Positions 20,790 to 32,116 of a stretch of DNA of 64,000 nt are shown here, one piece after another. Source of the DNA: Bacillota bacterium (GTDB lineage Bacteria; Bacillota; Limnochordia; Limnochordales; Limnochordaceae); contig PIUA01000019.1 in the NCBI GenBank assembly GCA_017577405.1, positions 62,001 to 126,000 on the forward strand, in the 5' to 3' direction. The position numbers were made by a program, and so were the translations under genes. Position 1 is the first letter of the stretch. Each line of letters opens with the position of its first letter. The notes under the pieces were generated by a model, which was not told the origin of the DNA, ran no database searches, and saw nothing but the letters and a program-made list of their open reading frames with translations.

Positions 20790-21923
20790 TCAGCTCATGG
20801 GGACCTGGCTCACCAACCGGTCCCCCACCCGAGCAAAGATCTCGTCCAGGCTCTCGCCGGTGATGGTCAGCCCGTGGTTCTTCAAGCCCACCACCGCGTG
20901 GGCGGGATCGGGCGCCTGGCGGAGCTTCTCCACCACCGCTTGGGCCATCTCCAGGGTCCCGCAGGGGTAGTTGAAGGGCGTGGCCTCCACGCCGTCGATC
21001 CAGGCGTGGGCGTGGAGGATGGCCCCGACCCCGGGAAACTCCTGATAGATCATCCAGTGCTCGATGGCGTCCACCGAGACCCGCCGGGGCGTGACGTGGG
21101 GCGGCACGCTGAGGAGGATGACATTGCGCGCCCCGTCGTACCCCTTCACCATGAGGATGTCCCGCCCGATCTCCCGCATGTTGGACTTGTCCACGCCGCT
21201 TGCGCTCATCCAGAAACGGGTGCTGTCTTTCCTGGCGCTGAAGTTGCAGTAGCTCAGGCCGCCCACGCCGAAGAGCTTCATCAGGTGCCGCCGGTCCCGC
21301 TCGGTGAGGACCTCATCCAGCGGGAAGGGCGCGGGCAGGAGGCCCATCTCGTCCAGCCGCTTGCCCGCCCGGCTGATCTGCTCCGTCAGCTCATCCCCTT
21401 CCCACAGCTCCTCCTCCAAATCGGGGATGAACTCGTTGTTGATGACCAGCGTGGACGTGGCCAAGGGCTTGAGGCGCGCGTAGACCCGGTCGAAAAAAGA
21501 CGCCTCCTGGCCTGGACCATACGGCTCGACGTAGTGGCCCTGCTCCAAGGTGACGAAGTGGACCTCCAGCGGCTGGCCTGGCGCCAGCGCCTGGCCGTCC
21601 TGGGCGGGGCCGATGTACATGAGGAGGTTCCCCAGGTTGCCGATCAGAACCCGGTACGCCTCCCGCACCGCGTCGCGGATGGGTTCGGAGCTTTCGGCGA
21701 TGACGGCCACAAAGGTGCCCTGGGCCTGACGGCGGAAGGGACGGAAGCGGTCCCGCTCCACGAAGTGGAGGACCAGTTGGAGCTCCTCCGCGCCCTCAGC
21801 CGCCACCTGCTCGTACCCGTCCTGGGCAAGCCGTTGGGCCAAGCCTTCTGCAAACCAGGTCCGGAAGGGGCTGGCCGCCCCCTGGTCACCAGCCATGGAG
21901 ATGGCAAAACGCTGCGAGGCCAA
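20790..21923 (-). CDS. Class II aldolase/adducin family protein with N-terminal extension
   Basis: C-terminal half LSYCNFSARKDSTRFWMSASGVDK...GVGAILHAHAW...VGLKNHGLTITGESLDEIFARV; TTG start after GGGAGG (ATG at 21896 is the alternative). Confidence 0.75.
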   Translation of the reverse strand: MASQRFAISMAGDQGAASPFRTWFAEGLAQRLAQDGYEQVAAEGAEELQLVLHFVERDRFRPFRRQAQGTFVAVIAESSEPIRDAVREAYRVLIGNLGNLLMYIGPAQDGQALAPGQPLEVHFVTLEQGHYVEPYGPGQEASFFDRVYARLKPLATSTLVINNEFIPDLEEELWEGDELTEQISRAGKRLDEMGLLPAPFPLDEVLTERDRRHLMKLFGVGGLSYCNFSARKDSTRFWMSASGVDKSNMREIGRDILMVKGYDGARNVILLSVPPHVTPRRVSVDAIEHWMIYQEFPGVGAILHAHAWIDGVEATPFNYPCGTLEMAQAVVEKLRQAPDPAHAVVGLKNHGLTITGESLDEIFARVGDRLVSQVPMS

Positions 21924-22061
21924 TGAGGGTCTCCCTCCCGAAGTCGTGACCCTGGACGTGCCGCGCCAGGGTTCAGACACGTCCCATTCTTTCACTCCTG
22001 AGATTCCATATCCTTCTGCGGGCCGCCGGGGGGGGAGCCGACGGAAGGCGGGAGAGCGCGT

Positions 22062-22586
22062 CTAGAAGGCGTTTGGGTCGAGCCTGGGCAGAAGGGCCTC
22101 CATCTGGGCGCGGGTCATGGGACCGGTCACCACCTCGCGGATGACGCCCCGGGCGTCGATCCAGAAGGTGGCGGGCAGGCCCCGTACCCTGAACTGGGAG
22201 GCGAGGGCTTGGTCCGGATCCACCCCCACCAGGCCCCGCAGGGGGGTCCCGTCCAGGGAGCGGCGGACGGTCTGGGGCTGCTCGCCCACCGAGACCCAGA
22301 GGATCGTCACTTCCGGGTGGGCCTGGGCGAAGGCAACCAACTCCGGCAGCTCCGCGAGACACGACGAGCACCAGCTGGCCCAGAAGTGGAGGAGCCAGGG
22401 CCGGCCGGCCAGGAGGCTGGGCGTCACCGTCCGCCCGTTCAGATCGGTGAGGGCGAAGTCAGGCACCCGGAAGCCCCGCTCGGGAAGGCGGTGGTGGACG
22501 CCGACACCCGTCGCGACGGTGAGCCCGATCCAGACCAGGACGCCCAGGAAGACGACCGCCACCATCATCCGTTGGGCCCGAGGCAT
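22062..22586 (-). CDS. TlpA/ResA-like thiol-disulfide oxidoreductase
   Basis: N-terminal anchor, HFWASWCSSCLAELPELVAFA (CSSC active site), LPATFWIDARG. Confidence 0.85.
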   Translation of the reverse strand: MPRAQRMMVAVVFLGVLVWIGLTVATGVGVHHRLPERGFRVPDFALTDLNGRTVTPSLLAGRPWLLHFWASWCSSCLAELPELVAFAQAHPEVTILWVSVGEQPQTVRRSLDGTPLRGLVGVDPDQALASQFRVRGLPATFWIDARGVIREVVTGPMTRAQMEALLPRLDPNAF

Positions 22587-22849
22587 GGCCACCCCTCCCC
22601 TTGTGATCCTACCGGCTGGCCGGCGAATGGGGCAGGGTCGGCCGTCCCAGGATGGATGGCCCCTTCCTCCCCCCGCGGGGCCGAATTGGACCAGGCCAGG
22701 CGGCCTTCCGCCGCCAGGAACCGGGCGGCGTCAACGGCCCGGGAGGAGGAAGATGGGATCCTGTTCCGAACCCCAGGGCGGGAAGCCTCGCGGCGCGTGC
22801 GCGTGTTTGGGGCACCCTGTGGAGGGTAAAGGGAAGGAGGTCGCCAGAC

Positions 22850-23818
22850 GTGCTTGCGGAGTGGGAAGGCCCCAAGATCGGTGTGGTGGGCTCGGGCTTG
22901 GTGGGATCCACCTTCGCCTACACGGTGATCATCCAACGCCTGGCCCGGGAAGTGGTCCTGGTGGACATCAACCGCGACAAGGCGGAAGGGGATGCCATGG
23001 ACATCCGGCACGCGCTGGCCTTCGCCCGCCCAGCGCTGGTCCATGCCGGCACCTACGACGACCTGGAGGGGGCCGATCTGGTGGTGCTGGCCGCGGGCGC
23101 CTCCCAGCGGCCGGGGGAGACCAGGCTCGACCTCCTGAAGCGGAATGTGGAGATCTTCCACCAGATCGTCCCCGAGGTGGCCCGGGTGGCGCCTCGGGCG
23201 ATCCTGCTGGTGGCGACCAACCCCGTGGACATCCTCACCCTGGCCACCCAGCGGTTCTCCCAGTTTCCCAGCCAGCGGGTCCTCGGCTCGGGCACCGTTC
23301 TGGACACCGCCCGCCTGCGGGTCCGGTTGGGGCAGATCCTCCATGTGGACCCCCGGAGCATTCATGCCTCCATCATCGGCGAGCATGGGGACTCGGAGCT
23401 GGCCGTCTGGAGCCGGGCGACCGTGGGCGGGATCCCCTTGGACCAGCTGGCGGAGGCGGGCATCCCCGAGGCCAGGCAGCTTGCTGACGCCGCCTTCCGG
23501 GAGGCGCTGGTCAACGACGTCCGCCGGGCGGCCTACGAGATCATCCAGCGGAAGGGCGCGACCTATTACGCCATTGCCGCCGCCCTGGCCCGGATCGTGG
23601 AGGCAGTGGTTCACGACGAAGGATCGGTCCACACCATCTCCACCCTGGCCACGGGCTATCCGGACGCGGAGGACCTCTGCATCGGCGTGCCCGCCATCCT
23701 GGACCGGGGGGGTGTCCGCCGGGTGGTGGTCTTGCCCCTGGCGCCCGATGAGGAGAGGGCTTTCCGCCGCTCGGCCCAGATTCTCCGGGAGGCGGCCGCG
23801 GAGGTGGGCCTCCTTTAG
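22850..23818 (+). CDS. ldh: L-lactate dehydrogenase
   Basis: IGVVGSGLVGSTFAY, VATNPVDILTL, GSGTVLDTARLR, IIGEHGDSELAVWS; GTG start after aaggagg. Confidence 0.92.
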   Translation: MLAEWEGPKIGVVGSGLVGSTFAYTVIIQRLAREVVLVDINRDKAEGDAMDIRHALAFARPALVHAGTYDDLEGADLVVLAAGASQRPGETRLDLLKRNVEIFHQIVPEVARVAPRAILLVATNPVDILTLATQRFSQFPSQRVLGSGTVLDTARLRVRLGQILHVDPRSIHASIIGEHGDSELAVWSRATVGGIPLDQLAEAGIPEARQLADAAFREALVNDVRRAAYEIIQRKGATYYAIAAALARIVEAVVHDEGSVHTISTLATGYPDAEDLCIGVPAILDRGGVRRVVVLPLAPDEERAFRRSAQILREAAAEVGLL

Positions 23819-24183
23819 ACCCGGGCCGACTCGCCCCGCTCGTGGGCTCGCTGGCGGCGCCCAGGCGAGGGGATGATGGAGAGGATGTACCCACCCTGAA
23901 CCAGGTCCACCCGCCCGTCCGTGTCGGTCCACTGGCCGCTCATCTCGGGTCCCAGGGGGATGGCCACCGCGCCGTGGTCGGGACCGTCGGGGATCCGGCC
24001 CAGCACTCGGAGGGTCCGGGTGGTGGGGACCCGGTCGTCCACGTAGATCTGCTCCACCTCCAGGCGGACCTGGGCCAGCTCGTCCTGCCCATGGCGCAGG
24101 TTGACCACACAGAGGGTCCCCTTCAACCGCCGGTCCAGCTCCTCGGCCAACATGTCCAGATCCTTCACCGGCTGCACGCGCAC
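23815..24183 (-). CDS. Hypothetical protein (122 aa)
   Basis: Coherent ORF in the gap between two plus-strand genes; no family recognised. Confidence 0.5.
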   Translation of the reverse strand: MRVQPVKDLDMLAEELDRRLKGTLCVVNLRHGQDELAQVRLEVEQIYVDDRVPTTRTLRVLGRIPDGPDHGAVAIPLGPEMSGQWTDTDGRVDLVQGGYILSIIPSPGRRQRAHERGESARV

Positions 24184-24296
24184 CGTGCTCCCTCCCGCGC
24201 CTTCTGGTCGCGTCTAGGGTGCCTCCGCCCGGGTCCTCCCCTTCGGGAGACGGCCCCCCTCCGGGAGCCAGTATGCGGCAAAGGAGGGAGCCAGCC

Positions 24297-25238
24297 GTGG
24301 ACCTTCAGGTGAAGTCCCTGGCGGAGCCTGCCTCGCCCAGGGACGGCACCCGAGTGCTGGTGGAGCCCCCAGGGGTCCCCGAAGAGGCCCGGCTCGAGGA
24401 GGAGGCTCTTTGGATGCCGGAGCTGGCCCCTTCCGCGGGGCTCCGCCGGTGGTACGAGCAGCATCGCCAGTGGGAGCTCTTCCGGAGCCGGTACCTGGTG
24501 GAGCTCCTGACGGGCCCCGGTACCCCGCTCCTGGAGCTGGCCCGACGGGTTCGGGAGGGGCCCCTCACCCTCCTCTCCGCCACGCCGGGCCCCCACTCCC
24601 CCGCCCAGGTGGTGGCGGAGGTGGTGGCTCACCTGGTGGAGCCGCCGCCCAAGAGCCTTCTCCGGCGGCGCCTCCGCGCGTGGCGGGCCACCCTGCCCGC
24701 GGAGACGGCGGCCGCCTGGAGCCGGCAGATCCACAGGATCCTCACGGGTCGGGCCCTCTGGCGGGAGGCCCGGGGGGTCCTCCTCTACCTCTCGGTGGGT
24801 CGGGAGGTGGCCACAGGGCCTCTGGTGGAGGCGGCCCTCCGGGAGGGGAAGACCCTCTTCGCGCCCAAGGTGGACCGGCGCCGGCGCCAGCTCCTGCTGG
24901 GCCGGGTGGCCGACCCCGCCGCCGATCTGGTTCCCGGCCCCTTCCAGGCCATCCCCGAACCTCGCACGGCCCAGCCCCCGGAGGCGGTGGCCCTGGAGAT
25001 CGACCTGGTTCTGGTCCCCGGCCTCGCCTTCGACCCCTTCGGCCACCGGGTGGGCTACGGGGCGGGGTATTACGACCGGCTCCTGGCCCGGCTCCCTGCC
25101 GGCATCCCCCGGGTGGGCCTGCTCTACGCGGGCCAGCTGGTGCCCCGCTGTCCCGCCGGGCCCACAGACCAGCCCCTGGACGGCCTGGTCTGCGAGCACG
25201 GCTGGCTCCACCCCTGGCCCGCCGGGCGGCCAGGATGA
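24297..25238 (+). CDS. DUF488-like domain fused to 5-formyltetrahydrofolate cyclo-ligase
   Basis: N-term SPRDGTRVLVEPPG...LAPSAGLRRWYEQHRQWELFRSRYLVEL (DUF488-like); C-term KSLLRRRLRAWRATLP...VPGLAFDPFGHRVGYGAGYYDRLL (MTHFS); GTG start after aaaggaggg. Confidence 0.8.
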   Translation: MDLQVKSLAEPASPRDGTRVLVEPPGVPEEARLEEEALWMPELAPSAGLRRWYEQHRQWELFRSRYLVELLTGPGTPLLELARRVREGPLTLLSATPGPHSPAQVVAEVVAHLVEPPPKSLLRRRLRAWRATLPAETAAAWSRQIHRILTGRALWREARGVLLYLSVGREVATGPLVEAALREGKTLFAPKVDRRRRQLLLGRVADPAADLVPGPFQAIPEPRTAQPPEAVALEIDLVLVPGLAFDPFGHRVGYGAGYYDRLLARLPAGIPRVGLLYAGQLVPRCPAGPTDQPLDGLVCEHGWLHPWPAGRPG

Positions 25239-25321
25239 ATTTGGTCCCGCTGCGGAGAATGGGGGTGGAGGGGGTACTCAGTACGGGAGTCCGTCACTCC
25301 CTGTGAGGAGGTTTGGGCACC

Positions 25322-26716
<1,395 letters not shown>

Positions 26717-26728
26717 GGGGGATCTGGC

Positions 26729-26753
26729 GGGGGCGGCCGGACCGGCCGCCCCC
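26729..26753. terminator. Strong GC hairpin between convergent genes (likely bidirectional terminator)
   Basis: GGGGGCGGCCGG-A-CCGGCCGCCCCC; no clear T tract. Confidence 0.5.
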
Positions 26754-26775
26754 AGGCCGTCTCGCCCCGTCTTGT

Positions 26776-28572
26776 CTACTCCCGGAGAAGGAGCCGGGTT
26801 TCGGGCCCGTCCAGGGCCACCTCCAACCCGTGCCCGCCCGCCTGGAGCTGGGTCCCCGTGATCAGGTCCCGGTAGCGGCCTGACACGCCGGCCAAGACCG
26901 TCCGGACCGGGCCCGGGGTCCGGGTGGTGACCACCACCAGCTCCTCCCCGCCGCCCGACCGGGTACAGGCGTAAAGCCCCGCCTCGTCGTCCACCGCCAG
27001 CCGGGTGACCACCGGGCTCCAGAGCGCGGGATGCTGGCGCCGGAGGCGGATCAGGGTCTGGAAGTGGGCGAAGAGCTCCCGGCCCGCCTCCCCCCACTCC
27101 TCCCACACCAGGGGAGCCCGCTGGGCGTCCCAGTTCTCCCCCTTCTCGCCCAGCATCCCCCGCTCGTCCCCGTAGTAGATGACGGGCACGCCGGGGAGGG
27201 CGAAGAGGAAGGTGCTCAGGGCCTTCAACCGCCGGACGGCCACGGGGTCGGGCCGATCCCCGAGGTTCCCCCCGCCTAAGGCGGTCAGCACCCGGGAGGT
27301 GTCGTGGGAGCCCATGACGTTGAAGTTCATCAGCACCGCCTGCTCGGGGTAGACGAGGAGAGCCCGCCGGAGGGCCCGGTCCAGCTCCGTCGCCCCCAGC
27401 CCACCCTGGCCCCGGTAGAAGCCCACCAGGGCGTCCCGGGCGAGGGGATAGTTCATCACCGCATCGAAGCGGTCCCCTTCCAGCCACTCGGGCTCCACGT
27501 GCCAGATCTCCCCCACCACGTACGCCTGGGGATTGATCCCCTTCACCGTCAGGCGGAACTCCTCCCAGAAGCCCGGCTCCCGGATCTCGTTGGGCACGTC
27601 CAGCCGCCAGCCGTCGATGCCGAAGCGGGTCCAGTAGCGGGCGACCCCCATCAGGTACGCCCGGACCTCGGGGTTGGCCACCCGGAGCTTGGGCAGGGAG
27701 GCCACGTTCCACCAGGCCTCGTAGTTGGGGCCCTCCACATCCACGGGGAAACCGTGGAAGAAGTACCAGTCTTTGTAGCGGGAGGCGGCCCCCCGCTCCA
27801 TCACATCCTGGAAGGCCCAGAAGCCTGTCCCCGTGTGGTTGAAGACGGCATCCAGGATCACCCGGATCTCCCGCCGGTGGGCCTCGTCCAAGAGCGCCCG
27901 GAAGGTGTCCAGATCCCCCAGGCGGGGGTCGATGCGGAAGTAGTCGACCGTGTCGTAGCCGTGGGAGCTGCCCGAGGCAAAGATGGGGTTCAAGTAGATG
28001 CCGCCCACGCCCAGCTCCGCCAGGTAGTCGAGGCGGTCGATGAGCCCGGCCAGATCCCCCCCGTAGTACTGCTCGCCCGTCCCGTGGGTGATGGGCCCGC
28101 CCCAGGGGGTGGTCCCGGGGGGGTCGTTCGACGGATCGCCGTTGGCGAACCGGTCGGGGAAGACCTGGTAGAAGACCCGGCCTTGGGTCCACGGGAGGAC
28201 GGGGAAGGGGGCGAGGGCCCCCGGGCACAGCCGGAAGGTGCCCGCCTCTTGGGGATCGGGGGCAAGCCCCCGGGCCCCAAGGAACCGCTCTCCGTCGGGT
28301 CCTGCGAGGGCGAAGCGGTAGGCGATGGGCTCAGCCAGGTCCGCCCCGTGAATGACTGCTTGGAAGACCATCCAGTCCCCCAGGAGACCGGCGGGGGTCA
28401 TGGGCAGGGTGGTCCAGCCAGCTTGGCGCCACTCCAGCCGGGGGACCACCTCCGGCTGGCGGAGGCGGAGGCGCAGGATCACCCGGGTCGTCTCCGGTCC
28501 TTCCACCACGTTGACGTCCGCTCGGCGGGAGGGGTCGAAGAGCACCCCCTCGGCAGCCGGGTCGGTTGCCAT
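26776..28572 (-). CDS. GH13 alpha-amylase family / cyclomaltodextrinase-neopullulanase-like
   Basis: DAVFNHTG, DGWRLDVPNEI, VGEIWH, NVMGSHDT; N-terminal beta domain; no signal peptide. Confidence 0.9.
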   Translation of the reverse strand: MATDPAAEGVLFDPSRRADVNVVEGPETTRVILRLRLRQPEVVPRLEWRQAGWTTLPMTPAGLLGDWMVFQAVIHGADLAEPIAYRFALAGPDGERFLGARGLAPDPQEAGTFRLCPGALAPFPVLPWTQGRVFYQVFPDRFANGDPSNDPPGTTPWGGPITHGTGEQYYGGDLAGLIDRLDYLAELGVGGIYLNPIFASGSSHGYDTVDYFRIDPRLGDLDTFRALLDEAHRREIRVILDAVFNHTGTGFWAFQDVMERGAASRYKDWYFFHGFPVDVEGPNYEAWWNVASLPKLRVANPEVRAYLMGVARYWTRFGIDGWRLDVPNEIREPGFWEEFRLTVKGINPQAYVVGEIWHVEPEWLEGDRFDAVMNYPLARDALVGFYRGQGGLGATELDRALRRALLVYPEQAVLMNFNVMGSHDTSRVLTALGGGNLGDRPDPVAVRRLKALSTFLFALPGVPVIYYGDERGMLGEKGENWDAQRAPLVWEEWGEAGRELFAHFQTLIRLRRQHPALWSPVVTRLAVDDEAGLYACTRSGGGEELVVVTTRTPGPVRTVLAGVSGRYRDLITGTQLQAGGHGLEVALDGPETRLLLRE

Positions 28573-28713
28573 CAGCTCACCTCCGAAGGGTGGCGGGGAG
28601 CCCGCGGAAATCTTCCAGGGCCCGCGGTGTATCCCACCGCGAACAGCCCTTCAAGCTAAGGATGCACGCAGTGGCTCAGCGAGGTGGAAGGGGGGAAGGG
28701 CTTGGATTTGAAC

Positions 28714-28947
28714 ATGGGCTGGGACCAGTGGAAGGAGACGCTGGCCAAAGCGGTGCGCGCCGGGGAGCGGGCCGGCCTGGGACACGACAGCCTGGTCAAT
28801 CAGGCGGAGCAGATCGGGGACTTCCTGGAGAACAAGGTGGATCCGGCCACCCCCGAACAGGCCGTCCTGCGGGACCTCTGGCGGGCCGCCGACGAGTCGG
28901 AGCAGAAAGCCATCGCCAGCGCCCTGATCAAGCTGGTTCAGCGGTAG
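28714..28947 (+). CDS. DUF3243 domain-containing protein
   Basis: MGWDQWKETLAKAVRAGERAGL...IGDFLENKVDPATPEQAVLRDLWRAADESEQKAIASALIKLVQR; TTG at 28702 is a possible alternative start. Confidence 0.85.
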   Translation: MGWDQWKETLAKAVRAGERAGLGHDSLVNQAEQIGDFLENKVDPATPEQAVLRDLWRAADESEQKAIASALIKLVQR

Positions 28948-28978
28948 ACCCGTCACCACGGGGCACCCCGGGGCGGCC

Positions 28979-29758
28979 TCACTGGCCGCCCCGGCCAGAC
29001 CCATCGATCCGCCGGTACCGGAGAAAGAGTTCCCGCTCGTGCAGGTAGAGGCTGACCGGCTCCAACTCCGGCAGGGGCTCGAGCACCGCCGGCCCGTCCA
29101 CCGCGGTGAGGTCGGCCCGGTAGCCGCCGATCCGGGGGGCCACCGTCAAGAAGAGCTCATCCGCCAAGCCTTGGGCGAAGAAGCTGTGGTTGAGGCTGGG
29201 CCCGCCTTCCGAAAGCAGGTACGCCACCCCCCGCTCCCGTCGGAGATAGGCCATGGCCCCGGCCAGGTCCACCTGGTCCTCCCCCAGGACGACCACCTCA
29301 GCCACGGCCCGGGCTGCCTCCACCCGCTCCGGCATGGCCCGGCCGGTGGTGAGGATCAGGGTCCGGCCCGGCACCTGGCGGAAGAAGGGCGCGTCGAAGG
29401 GCAGGTCGCAGGTCCGGGTGACCACCACCGCCAGGGGGTGCTCCTCCCGGCCGGCCGCCCGGCGCTGGGCCCGGAGGTCGTCGGGAACCCGGGGGAAGTA
29501 CCCCGCGTCCCGGACCGTCCCCGCGCCCTGCAGGACCGCATCCGCGTGGACCCGGAGCCGGCTCATGAGGATCCGGTCCAGTTTGGAGCCCAAAGGCGTC
29601 CGGATCCGGCCCCGCCCCAGGGTGACCCGCCCATCCAGGGTGGCGACCATGTTGATCCAGGTGTAGGGCCGCTCGGGCGGCGGCGGGGGGAAGGTGATGG
29701 CATCGTAGATGGTGTGGGGCGCCTCCACCTCGGCAGGCGACGGGTAGAGACGGAACAT
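28979..29758 (-). CDS. RibD C-terminal (pyrimidine reductase/DHFR-like) domain protein
   Basis: YTWINMVATLDGRVTLGRG, DAVLQGAGTVRDAGY, LLSEGGPSLNHSFFAQGLADELFLTVAP. Confidence 0.85.
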   Translation of the reverse strand: MFRLYPSPAEVEAPHTIYDAITFPPPPPERPYTWINMVATLDGRVTLGRGRIRTPLGSKLDRILMSRLRVHADAVLQGAGTVRDAGYFPRVPDDLRAQRRAAGREEHPLAVVVTRTCDLPFDAPFFRQVPGRTLILTTGRAMPERVEAARAVAEVVVLGEDQVDLAGAMAYLRRERGVAYLLSEGGPSLNHSFFAQGLADELFLTVAPRIGGYRADLTAVDGPAVLEPLPELEPVSLYLHERELFLRYRRIDGSGRGGQ

Positions 29759-29948
29759 AGGAACCCTCCCTTCCGCCGGCGGGCGGGATCCTCCGCCCGT
29801 CCTAGCTTGCGGCGGAACGGCGGCCGCCATCCCCGAGGGCGAGGGAGGAGTCCCCGATCCTCCGGCGAACGGGGGAGTGGCTTCGCTCCGGGACAGGCCC
29901 TTTCCTGCGTCGGGCGGCCTGCCTGGGCAGGTGGGAGGTGCTGCGGCC

Positions 29949-32045
29949 GTGGACGGCTTCGTGGTGAAGACCGGGGACCTTTTCCTGTTCACCGGTCCCA
30001 GCGATGAGCTGGCCCGGGGGGAGACGGGCCTCTACCACCGGGACACCCGGTACCTCTCGACCCTCCAGTGGACCATCAACGGGGAGGTCCCGCGGGCGCT
30101 CCACACCTGGGTGGAGGGGGCGGAGAGCCGGACGGTCCTCGGCTTCCCCCTCAGCCGGGAAGGGGAGGTCTCGCCCTACGCGGTGGAGGTGGACCGGCGC
30201 CGTTTGGTGGGGGACGCCCTCTACGAGGAGCTCACCCTGACCAACCACCACCGGGAACCCCTCCCGATCAAGCTGGTCCTCACGGCGAACGCCGACTTCG
30301 CCGACATGTTTCTGGTCCGGGGGTACCCCCTGCAGGGGGAGCGGCCGCCGGTGGAGCGGGCCTTCACGCCCGAGGGGTTCCGCTTCCGCTACCGGGGCCG
30401 GGACGGGGTGGAGCGGGCCACGGTGGGGCAGGTCGAGCCCTTGGCCCAGGTGGAGGGTGAGCAGCTGGTTTGGGAGCTGGAGCTGGCACCCCAAGTCCCC
30501 TTCACCGTCCGGCTCCGGGTGGCCGTGGGGGAAGGAGAGGCACGCCCCCTTGACCCAGGCCAGCCCGTGGCCGACCGCCTTCGGGAGGAGCGCCGGCGGC
30601 GGCAGGAGGGGGCGGAAGGCTGGCGGGCCGCCACCACCACCCTGGAGGCGCCCGACCCTGACCTGGTCCTCCTCTGGGAGCGGGGCCGGGAAGACCTCTA
30701 CCACCTGGCCACGGAGATGGGCGACGGCCTGGTGCCCACCGCGGGGATCCCTTGGTTTGCCGTCCTCTTTGGCCGGGACAGCTTGATCGCCTCCCGGGAG
30801 GCCCTCCTCCTCACCCCGGCCCTGGCCCGGGCCACCCTCCTCACCCTGGCCCGCTACCAGGGGAAGGCCCGCGACCCCTTCCGGGAAGAGGCCCCGGGCA
30901 AGATCCTCCATGAGCTCCGGCAAGGGGAGCTGGCCCGGATGGGGCTCTTGCCCCACACCCCCTACTACGGGAGCGTGGATGCCACCCCCCTCTTCCTCAT
31001 GCTGGCGGGGAAGGTGGTCCGCTGGACCGGGGACCGGGACCTGGCCGAGCGCCTCCGGCCCCACGTGGAGGCGGCCCTGGCCTGGGTCACGGGCGAGGGG
31101 GACCTGGACGGCGACGGCTTCCTGGAGTACGACGGCCGGGGCCTCCTCACCAACCAGGGCTGGAAAGACTCCTTCGACTCCACGGTGGACCCCGACGGTC
31201 GCCTGGCCCAGCCCCCCATCGCGCTGGTGGAGGTCCAAGGGTACCTGGTGGCCGCCCTCCGGAGCGCCGCCTTCTTGGCCCGCCTGTGGGGCGAGGCGGA
31301 TCGGGCCCACCAGCTGGAGGCGCTGGCCGCCCGCCGCCAGCAGGCCCTGCTGGAACAGTACCGGATCGGGGAGGGGCTCTACGCGCTGGCCCTGGACGGG
31401 CAGAAGCGCCCCGTCGCCTCGCCCACCTCCAACCCAGGCCACCTCCTCTGGGCGGGGGCCGTCCCCAACGAGGAAGGGGCGGCCATCACCCGGCGGCTGA
31501 TGGCGCCCGACCTCTTTTCCGGGTACGGCCTGCGCACCCTGGCGGAGGGGCACCGGGCCTACGACCCCTTGAGCTACCACAACGGGTCCGTCTGGCCCCA
31601 TGATACGGCCCTGGCCTTGCGGGGCATGGCCCGCTACGGTCAAGGCGAGGCGGCCGCCCGGCTGGCCCGGGGGCTGGTGGAGGCCTCCCGCTTCATACCC
31701 CTCCGCCGCCTGCCCGAGCTCTTCGCAGGCCATCCCGCCCGTCCTGGAGGGCCGGTGCCCTATCCCGTCGCCTGCTCTCCCCAGGCCTGGGCCGCGGCCG
31801 TTCCCTTCCTCCTGGTGGAGGGCCTTCTCAACCTGGAGGTGGACGGCATCGCCCGGGAGCTCCGGGTCCGGCCCTACTTGCCTCCTTGGCTCCCCTGGCT
31901 CTCCTTGCGGGGGCTCCCCGTGGGCGACCATCGGGTCGATCTCAAGGCGGAGGGCCAGGGCTGGCAGGTGCAGGTGGAGGCCAGGGGCCTGCCCCCAGGC
32001 TGGCGGGTGGTGGCACCCGATCCCGGGTCCAAGGCTGACGGGTAG
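29949..32045 (+). CDS. Amylo-alpha-1,6-glucosidase / glycogen debranching enzyme family
   Basis: GDLFLFTGPSDELARGETGLYHRDTRYLSTLQ (GDE N-term), PWFAVLFGRDSLIASREALLLTP, SVWPHDTALALRGMARYG. Confidence 0.88.
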   Translation: MDGFVVKTGDLFLFTGPSDELARGETGLYHRDTRYLSTLQWTINGEVPRALHTWVEGAESRTVLGFPLSREGEVSPYAVEVDRRRLVGDALYEELTLTNHHREPLPIKLVLTANADFADMFLVRGYPLQGERPPVERAFTPEGFRFRYRGRDGVERATVGQVEPLAQVEGEQLVWELELAPQVPFTVRLRVAVGEGEARPLDPGQPVADRLREERRRRQEGAEGWRAATTTLEAPDPDLVLLWERGREDLYHLATEMGDGLVPTAGIPWFAVLFGRDSLIASREALLLTPALARATLLTLARYQGKARDPFREEAPGKILHELRQGELARMGLLPHTPYYGSVDATPLFLMLAGKVVRWTGDRDLAERLRPHVEAALAWVTGEGDLDGDGFLEYDGRGLLTNQGWKDSFDSTVDPDGRLAQPPIALVEVQGYLVAALRSAAFLARLWGEADRAHQLEALAARRQQALLEQYRIGEGLYALALDGQKRPVASPTSNPGHLLWAGAVPNEEGAAITRRLMAPDLFSGYGLRTLAEGHRAYDPLSYHNGSVWPHDTALALRGMARYGQGEAAARLARGLVEASRFIPLRRLPELFAGHPARPGGPVPYPVACSPQAWAAAVPFLLVEGLLNLEVDGIARELRVRPYLPPWLPWLSLRGLPVGDHRVDLKAEGQGWQVQVEARGLPPGWRVVAPDPGSKADG

Positions 32046-32116
32046 CGGGTGCCCGAGGGAGCCTCCCGACTCCCGGGCGCGGCGACCGGCCGCCGGACTC
32101 GGGGCCGGCCGCGGGG

